This document shows positions 39,342 to 43,897 of a DNA stretch of 43,897 nt, piece by piece. The notes beneath the pieces are model-generated. The model saw only the letters and a list, made by a program, of their open reading frames with translations. It ran no database searches and had not been told where the DNA came from. The position numbers and the translations under genes were made by a program. Source of the DNA: an uncultured Brachyspira sp. (GTDB taxonomy: Bacteria; Spirochaetota; Brachyspiria; Brachyspirales; Brachyspiraceae); contig NZ_CALXKQ010000023.1 of assembly GCF_944388875.1 (NCBI RefSeq), positions 1 through 43,897 on the forward strand. The letters are read 5' to 3'. Position 1 is the first letter of the stretch. Each line of letters opens with the position of its first letter.

Positions 39342-39509
39342 TTATTTATTTTTACGGCGTATAAAATCAGGTTTTAATTCAAAATCTAAGCAGGCTTTAT
39401 TGCTTATATCAGTAATTCCTCTGTATACACTGCATATTAAAGCACCTTTTATTCTTTTAGCAAATTTGCATTCAAAACAGTAATACAATCTTTTATTTTG
39501 TGTTTTCAT
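39342..39509 (-). CDS. Small Cys-rich early protein
   Basis: 55 residues, four Cys (YYCFECKFAK, LICSVYRG, NKACLDFE) and a basic tail (FIRRKNK). It is a probable small zinc protein of a kind common in phage early operons. Its ATG overlaps the preceding broken gene by ATGA, so it is coupled to that gene; if the upstream frame is really broken, its expression may suffer. Confidence 0.65.
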   Translation of the reverse strand: MKTQNKRLYYCFECKFAKRIKGALICSVYRGITDISNKACLDFELKPDFIRRKNK

Positions 39510-39738
39510 TGTTCATTTCCTTTTTTATTTTCTAATTCTCTTTTTTTCATTATTGCTTTATCTATCATAATCAAAAAGACATTTGCAGGCATATCTTCTT
39601 TTTTACTTACAAAGTCTATAAACTCAGATAATAAATATATAATATCTTTACCGTTGACATTTTTTATATCAATTAATACTTTTCCTTCTGATGTATCTTT
39701 TTCTAAATATATATATATTCTCTATTATCTTTTTCCAT
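39506..39738 (-). pseudogene. Small gene interrupted at an (AT)6 tract
   Basis: From the ATG at 39738 the frame reads MEKDNREYIYI and stops at TAG inside an AT-repeat (39707-39718). In another frame the sequence continues as a plausible protein (LEKDTSEGKVLIDIKNVNG through FLIMIDKAIMKKRELENKKG) and ends at 39506, overlapping the next start by ATGA. Loss of one AT unit restores a 75-residue protein. This may be a phase-variable tract, a real mutation or a sequencing error. Confidence 0.6.
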
Positions 39739-39747
39739 TGTTTACTC

Positions 39748-40017
39748 CTAGTAGTCTTTTTTCTTATTTCCGAAAGCTCCGTCTTCTTTTGCAGTTTTTC
39801 TGCTATGACATCTCTTACATAAAGCCTGCAAGTTGCTTTTATCATAAAACAATGGATCATCTTCGCTTTCTATTCTTTTTATATGATCAACATGTTCAGC
39901 AAAATTATGGCACTCAGCAAAGTTTTTACAAAGAGGATTTTCTTTTAAAAAACTTTCTCTGAAGGCACGCCATTTTTTGCTTTTGTATCTTTTATATGCT
40001 TTATCATCACTTCTCAT
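39748..40017 (-). CDS. HNH endonuclease
   Basis: 89 residues. YKSKKWRAFRESFLKENPLCKN, then HVDHIKRIESEDDPLFYD and NLQALCKRCHSRKT, give the HNH core with zinc Cys pairs. It is the typical small phage HNH protein, often involved in packaging near terminases, or a free-standing homing nuclease. Here it is far from terminase, in the early region, with no clear ribosome binding site and a GC-rich hairpin just upstream. Confidence 0.88.
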   Translation of the reverse strand: MRSDDKAYKRYKSKKWRAFRESFLKENPLCKNFAECHNFAEHVDHIKRIESEDDPLFYDKSNLQALCKRCHSRKTAKEDGAFGNKKKDY

Positions 40018-40027
40018 TGCTGCTATG

Positions 40028-40078
40028 TTCGAACCCGCCTAATATACCCGAGCAAACAAGTTTACTCGGCGGCGGTTT
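40028..40078. other. GC-rich nested hairpin before the HNH gene
   Basis: Inner arms CCGAGCAAAC and GTTTACTCGG (one mismatch, 2-base loop), outer arms GAACCCGCC and GGCGGTTTC (seven of nine pairs). It stands out in the AT-rich surroundings. It lies between the DUF1599 stop and the HNH start and may control HNH translation or mark a mobile insertion. Confidence 0.6.
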
Positions 40079-40079
40079 C

Positions 40080-40370
40080 TCACTTTCCTCCTTTATTACC
40101 GCCCTGTTCTTTCAAGTAAATACTAAAAAGAACTGCGTAGCCTGCTATATCAAGTACAGTGTCAATAATACTTTCTTCTGTTCTTATTTTCTCTTTTAAT
40201 AAAAGAAGATTTTTTAATCTATTTAATTTATCTTCTATTCGTATTAATCCTATATTTCTGCCATACTCATTTAATGTTTTGTCATAGCTGTTTCCATAAT
40301 CCTTATTTTTAGCTATCAGCAATTTTTTAAGCTCTTCGCATTCATTAATAATTAAATCCTCTTTATTCAT
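40080..40370 (-). CDS. DUF1599/NMAD1-like nucleotide-modification-associated protein
   Basis: 96 residues. AKNKDYGNSYDKTLNEYG and RIEDKLNRLKNLL followed by ESIIDTVLDIAGYAVL are the conserved blocks of DUF1599, named nucleotide modification associated domain 1 because of its neighbourhoods. It is all-helical. It overlaps the DUF4406 gene by 8 bases, a natural pair for handling nucleotides. Confidence 0.85.
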   Translation of the reverse strand: MNKEDLIINECEELKKLLIAKNKDYGNSYDKTLNEYGRNIGLIRIEDKLNRLKNLLLLKEKIRTEESIIDTVLDIAGYAVLFSIYLKEQGGNKGGK

Positions 40371-40770
40371 TTTTTTTCTCCTTTTCGCTATCTTCTATAT
40401 ATTTATTATAAAGAAGAGTATCATACATTAATTTAAATTCGCTTAGTTCTATCATATTAATATTTAATGCTGTGCAAATCATTTTCTCCAGCATAACTCC
40501 TTTACTTTTTTCACTTCCGTTTTCTATATCTACAAGCCAATCACAGTCTGCAAGAAGTTTTATATCTGTTTTAAGATAATCTTCCCATTTCCCTGTTTTA
40601 TTCAAATGATCATAGTCGCAGGGTACTATTACCTCGACAGGTATATCTTTATTTTCTGTCCACTTCAATATTTTTTCTTTAGCATCATAAAACTCCTTTT
40701 GATATTCTATTTTTTCCTTACCGCTAATAGCTCCTGATAAATATATTTTTAATTTTTCTTTTTGACTCAT
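40363..40770 (-). CDS. DUF4406 nucleoside deoxyribosyltransferase-like protein
   Basis: 135 residues. KIYLSGAISGKEK at the N-terminus, YLKTDIKLLADCDWLVDI and GSEKSKGVMLEKMICTALNI are the Rossmann-like core and active-site region of DUF4406 and the nucleoside 2-deoxyribosyltransferase group (the glutamate in MLEK is the expected nucleophile-type position). It would act on deoxynucleosides or nucleotides in the cytoplasm. Overlap with DUF1599 supports joint action. Confidence 0.82.
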   Translation of the reverse strand: MSQKEKLKIYLSGAISGKEKIEYQKEFYDAKEKILKWTENKDIPVEVIVPCDYDHLNKTGKWEDYLKTDIKLLADCDWLVDIENGSEKSKGVMLEKMICTALNINMIELSEFKLMYDTLLYNKYIEDSEKEKKNE

Positions 40771-40783
40771 TTTTTATCTCCTT

Positions 40784-41035
40784 TCAAAAAGTATTTAAGT
40801 CTATATATATTTTTTCTTTTCCGATTTTATAGCCGTATTCTATTTCATCAGCTATATAATTAAATACTTCCATCACTTCTTTTCTATCTTCATTTTTATA
40901 AATATAAAATCCTGTATTTTTTGTATCTACATATAAAGAATAAAAATTATCATCTTTGCTTGGTTCTTTTATATACATACCTTCAAAGTCAGTTATATAA
41001 TTTATTTCCTCTTTATTTCTTATTAAAATAGTCAT
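40784..41035 (-). CDS. Small unknown early protein
   Basis: 83 residues, beta-rich, acidic: INYITDFEGMYIKEPSKDDN then YSLYVDTKNTGFYIYKNED. It ends with a helix (FNYIADEIEYGYKIGKEKIYI). No family is recognised; the alternating strands suggest a small barrel or sandwich. A purine-rich GGAGGAAGAT lies before its start. Fourteen bases separate it from the DUF4406 gene. Confidence 0.6.
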   Translation of the reverse strand: MTILIRNKEEINYITDFEGMYIKEPSKDDNFYSLYVDTKNTGFYIYKNEDRKEVMEVFNYIADEIEYGYKIGKEKIYIDLNTF

Positions 41036-41083
41036 ATCTTCCTCCTAATTTCTCAACATCTTATTTACAAGTTATCAACATTG

Positions 41084-41410
41084 TTAACAGTTTATTAACA
41101 TGCCTTTATCTTTTAATTGTGTTATATACTTTTCTTTTAATTCATTCATAGTTTTATAATCAGTTATCCAACCGTCATACATACATAAATAATCACCTTT
41201 ATGCAAACTTTTTAACCAATTAGAAAAATGTATATTCCAATCATCTCTTTTATAATCAGGTTCATAAGTATTTAATAATTCTTTTAATTCATTTGTTATT
41301 AAATTAGCATAAGAAGGCTCACCAAGATGTTTAATAAACTTTTCTAATTCTAAACAACCTAATTCAAAGTAGGTTTTAGTATTAATACTGAATACCATCA
41401 TTTTTAGCAT
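41084..41410 (-). CDS. Small unknown early protein
   Basis: 108 residues with one Cys-Leu-Glu turn (FELGCLELEKFIKHLGEPS) and Trp-rich middle (DDWNIHFSNWLKSLHKGDY). Mixed alpha/beta. No motif is known to me. The sequence after its end holds two TTATYAACA 9-mers, one overlapping the final codons. It lies between two other small orphan genes of the early operon. Confidence 0.58.
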   Translation of the reverse strand: MLKMMVFSINTKTYFELGCLELEKFIKHLGEPSYANLITNELKELLNTYEPDYKRDDWNIHFSNWLKSLHKGDYLCMYDGWITDYKTMNELKEKYITQLKDKGMLINC

Positions 41411-41455
41411 TTTAATTCTCCTATATTTTTAATAATCAAAATAATATTTTGACTA

Positions 41456-41806
41456 TTAAAAATCTATTTTCTTTATTTCTCCATTTAATGAATATTCAAA
41501 ATCATGTGATATCTCAATATAATCATTTAATAAATGAATATATCCAAATATGCTTCCGTTTTCTTGTCTCACTTCTATAAAACACTCTCTTGATTTTCTT
41601 CCGTAATCAGTTATTTCTTTCCTGTCTGTAATTTCTATATTTGAGATATGAAGCTCATTTTTGCCTGAATCTAAATTAACAATGTCATTATCAGTAAAAC
41701 CTAAATAACTTTTTTTATAATGTCCGAAACCTTCATCATATATTTTTATATAGTTTTTACCGTCTGACATAACTGCAGATTTTTTTAATAATTTTGTTTT
41801 TATCAT
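41456..41806 (-). CDS. Small unknown early protein
   Basis: 116 residues. MIKTKLLKKSAVMSDGKNYI is followed by predominantly beta sequence (YDEGFGHYKKSYLGFTD, SGKNELHISNIEITD, CFIEVRQENGSIFGYIHL). No Cys cluster or membrane part. The all-beta pattern could fit an OB or SH3-like fold, which would suit a replication accessory protein. It lies next to the helicase-loader gene, 22 bases away. Confidence 0.58.
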   Translation of the reverse strand: MIKTKLLKKSAVMSDGKNYIKIYDEGFGHYKKSYLGFTDNDIVNLDSGKNELHISNIEITDRKEITDYGRKSRECFIEVRQENGSIFGYIHLLNDYIEISHDFEYSLNGEIKKIDF

Positions 41807-41828
41807 ATTATTGATACCTCTATTATTA

Positions 41829-42686
41829 CTATGCTGTTATAAGCTCTTTAGACTTATGCATTTCAAGTTCTATAATATTTAAGTTCTTTAATCTGCTTGT
41901 AAGCCTGCCCTTAATTTCCTCAATATTATCTTTTCTTGTTTTTATATTTAAGCTGTTCATTAAACCGCTGTAGCTTTTATTTGATGTAAGAATAACTGTT
42001 TTTTCTAATTCTCTGATTTTATCAAATAGTTTATAATAGCCTTCGGCTGCATAATGAAAACCTACGCTGTCAATGTCGTCTATCATAATAATATCTGCAA
42101 ATTTTATATTATCTATTTTAGCATCTATACTTGATTTCAAATCTCTGTCCTGTGCATTTTTATTAAATAAGTTTTTATGCATATCTTCAAAACTAGATGC
42201 CTTCATATACAATGCTTTAATGTTATTAATAGCATATATCTGCCATAACATTTTAAGCATTGTAGTTTTACCTGTTCCGCTTTCTCCTTCAATATACAGT
42301 GAGTTCATACTTCCTAATTCTAAATATTTTTTTATACTGCTTACTAGCTTTTGATTATTAAACCTTTCTGCAAAAATATTTAATGTCATATCATTGTCTA
42401 ATTTATTAAATACATTATTGTATCTTTTTATTATTATTTCTAAGTCCTCTATTTTTCTTTCTATCTTACTTTTTTCATCACTCACACAATGACACATAAT
42501 AGGAATTAGATTTTCTTTAGAAGATGTTTTAGAATCAGTACCTATAACAAATCCAAACTCATCGCATCTTGTGCATAGAGGATCTTTGCCTTCTCTTGCT
42601 GTTTTTTTCAATTCTTCTAAATGATTTTTATAACTTTGCAGACAGTAACTGCTATCCGCAATTTGCAATTTTAGCATACGCTTCAT
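41829..42686 (-). CDS. DnaC-like helicase loader (AAA+ ATPase)
   Basis: 285 residues. An N-terminal zinc site (CTRCDEFGF and MCHC) and coiled coil lead to the AAA+ domain: Walker A YIEGESGTGKTTMLKML (about residue 135), Walker B IIMIDDIDS (about 200) and sensor-1 VILTSNKSY. It would load the replicative helicase at the phage origin. AAAGGAGG with good spacing fixes the start, and the gene overlaps its upstream partner by 35 bases, so the two are co-translated. Confidence 0.88.
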   Translation of the reverse strand: MKRMLKLQIADSSYCLQSYKNHLEELKKTAREGKDPLCTRCDEFGFVIGTDSKTSSKENLIPIMCHCVSDEKSKIERKIEDLEIIIKRYNNVFNKLDNDMTLNIFAERFNNQKLVSSIKKYLELGSMNSLYIEGESGTGKTTMLKMLWQIYAINNIKALYMKASSFEDMHKNLFNKNAQDRDLKSSIDAKIDNIKFADIIMIDDIDSVGFHYAAEGYYKLFDKIRELEKTVILTSNKSYSGLMNSLNIKTRKDNIEEIKGRLTSRLKNLNIIELEMHKSKELITA

Positions 42687-43596
42687 TTATGTTTCCTCCT
42701 TTTTCTAATTCATTTAATAAGAAGTCTAATTTATCAAGCCCTCGAGGTATTGAGTATTTTTTGTTATCTTCCTGTGTTTTATTTTCTTTGTTATCATTAT
42801 TTTTTGGATTTTCATTTTTTTGGCATAAAGCCATTTTTAATAAATCCTGAAGTTTTAACGAATATCTTTTATTTAGTGATAATTTTAAGAAATTAAACTT
42901 TACTATAGACAATGCTTCATCAAAATTATCATGCACACGTTTTTTGAATATATCAATTAAAAAGCTAGTATATACTTGATGATATTTATGATTTATTTTA
43001 ACGCCTATTAGTTCTTTATGAAGCTCATTATATTTTTCTAAAAACTCTTCCTGTTTTTTATCCTCTTCTTTTTCCTCAGGAGTTTTTTCTTCTTCGCTTT
43101 TTTCTTTTTCATCTTTGATTAATTTCGGAGGCTGTAAAGGTTCTGTGTTTATGTCTTCATTAAACAAGCTAGGCTCATCATATTTCTGCTCTACAGGTGC
43201 ATCCATATTTTGTATTGCTCTGTCTTCTTCAACAAGCATCTCTATAGCTTTTTTTAATCCTGAGAAATTATATACCGTTCCTGTTCCTGCAAATCTGTCG
43301 CCTATATAAACATTCTTGCTTGAGAAAGTTAAATAGCCTTTAGCATACAGACTTTGTCTTTGTCTGTAATAATTTTTTTCTGCAGGATTGATTTCTTTAT
43401 CTCTGATTTCTTTATCTCTTTTCCAGCTCAAACTCATTACAGCAATTATAAACTCAAACTCGCTTGCAGTAAGTCCTAATCTTTTTCTGTAATAAATTAA
43501 TGTATTCGGTATAGAGGTAAAGCCTCTGTCAAGCATAGCATCGCCGTACGTTGCTATTAAGTATTCGCTTTTTACTTCTGGTGTTTCTGTAGTCAT
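42652..43596 (-). CDS. Phage replication organiser
   Basis: 314 residues from the ATG at 43596, where GGAG lies seven bases upstream; a 5-residue longer form from 43611 is possible. The N-terminal 110 residues (FTSIPNTLIYYRKRLGLTAS, FEFIIAVMSL, YYRQRQSLYAKGYLTF) form a winged-helix domain like those of phage replisome organisers and DnaD/plasmid initiators. A Glu/Lys-rich linker follows, then a helical C-terminal domain that probably contacts the loader. First gene of the early operon; its gene or upstream DNA may hold the origin. Confidence 0.78.
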   Translation of the reverse strand: MTTETPEVKSEYLIATYGDAMLDRGFTSIPNTLIYYRKRLGLTASEFEFIIAVMSLSWKRDKEIRDKEINPAEKNYYRQRQSLYAKGYLTFSSKNVYIGDRFAGTGTVYNFSGLKKAIEMLVEEDRAIQNMDAPVEQKYDEPSLFNEDINTEPLQPPKLIKDEKEKSEEEKTPEEKEEDKKQEEFLEKYNELHKELIGVKINHKYHQVYTSFLIDIFKKRVHDNFDEALSIVKFNFLKLSLNKRYSLKLQDLLKMALCQKNENPKNNDNKENKTQEDNKKYSIPRGLDKLDFLLNELEKGGNINEAYAKIANCG

Positions 43597-43849
43597 AGCA
43601 CTGCTCCGCATAAATATTTTTTTGATTTGTTTTCAAATGATTTAAATAAATTTTTGATGTATTGATTTGTTATTTTTTTAACTGATGGATAGTTAAAAGA
43701 TATGCTCAGATTTATATTAAAAAAGTTATGAAAAAACTTTTTATTTGCTTTTATTTTCGATATTTTTGGAAATTGATTTTGCTTTAAATCTAGTATGTTT
43801 TTTACGCATACTAGATTTTTTATTATGTCGATTAGTGGAAATTTTGAAA
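43597..43849. other. Right-end control region
   Basis: No gene is seen. TTTTAACT and AGTTAAAA (43676-43698, 7-base spacer) form a likely operator upstream of the early operon. TTGATTTG repeats occur near 43622 and 43662. AAAAAGTT and AACTTTTT pair near 43722-43744. No consensus promoter stands out. Confidence 0.5.
43786..43820 (+). terminator. Hairpin with T run near the right end
   Basis: AAATCTAGTATG and CATACTAGATTT (12 bp, loop TTTTTTACG) are followed by T residues on the plus strand. It has the form of a terminator, yet no plus-strand gene precedes it in the window. Confidence 0.65.
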
Positions 43850-43897
43850 CTCGTACCGCTTTCCATATTCTTTTGAAATTCGTTAAAATTATTATTT
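43850..43897. repeat. Right copy of the inverted end repeat
   Basis: The reverse complement matches 49-104 in three blocks including GAAAGCGGTAC and AAATAATAATTT. The match runs to the last base of the window. Confidence 0.75.

Noticed and set aside
39669-39860. 63-codon minus-strand frame overlapping the HNH gene
   Set aside because: Its first half is an out-of-frame reading of the HNH gene and its end is an alternative frame of the broken small gene.
40028-40036. GTTCGAACC like a tRNA T-loop
   Set aside because: The flanks do not pair into a T-arm and no acceptor or anticodon arm is found; it belongs to a longer hairpin.
41072-41100. TTATCAACA and TTATTAACA as DnaA boxes
   Set aside because: Neither matches the consensus well and there are only two; one overlaps codons of a gene. 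Not enough for an origin call.
1-43897. Classical attL/attR direct repeats at the window ends
   Set aside because: The clear similarity between the ends is inverted; the weak direct similarity near 171-199 is too short and broken to be called an attachment site.

Overview
The window is an AT-rich bacterial temperate-phage genome or prophage (G+C in the high twenties by eye). The late genes are those of an HK97-type siphovirus: P27-type small terminase, large terminase, portal, U35-type prohead protease, HK97 capsid, connectors, tail tube, frameshifted G/GT chaperone, 1152-residue tape measure, tail tip, fibres and lysis genes. A lipoprotein o-spanin points to a host with an outer membrane. 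The base composition and the style of the proteins suggest a Brachyspira-like spirochaete, but that is an inference; no rRNA, tRNA or host housekeeping gene is present to prove it.

Layout. 1-962: non-coding left end with an inverted repeat and tandem loxP-like palindromes beside a tyrosine recombinase (963-2081, -). 2290-3072 (+): a membrane-anchored DnaQ-type exonuclease with its own promoter. 3218-9551 (-): small late genes, a fibre or baseplate protein, a nested Rz/Rz1-like spanin pair, a holin candidate, a GH19 endolysin and a sigma-region-4-like regulator. 9570-24217 (-): tail and head genes in the usual reverse order. 24251-26135 (-): two DNA methyltransferases of different classes. 26253-28460 (+): the terminase pair, transcribed against the rest of the head genes.

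28518-36774 looks like an accessory island. It holds four small one-gene transcription units, each with nearly the same leader and its own terminator; a coiled-coil protein; a probable type I toxin-antitoxin unit of small hydrophobic peptides with a consensus antisense promoter; several ribbon-helix-helix proteins; a complete ABC-three-component (ABC-3C) defence operon (HNH effector, middle component, DUF2326 ATPase); a divergent DUF3800 protein; and a second tyrosine recombinase.

36845-43596 (-) is the early region: many small proteins, an N6-methylase-like protein without a catalytic (N/D)PP(Y/F) motif, a frameshifted small gene, an HNH endonuclease, DUF1599 and DUF4406 nucleotide-metabolism proteins, a DnaC-like loader and a replication organiser. 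The right end carries a partial inverted copy of the left-end repeat.

Running the map backwards, replication genes start from the right-hand promoter region. Two copies of an 18-bp element, before the portal and before the lysis block, may drive late transcription. The island supplies defence, addiction and perhaps counter-defence functions.
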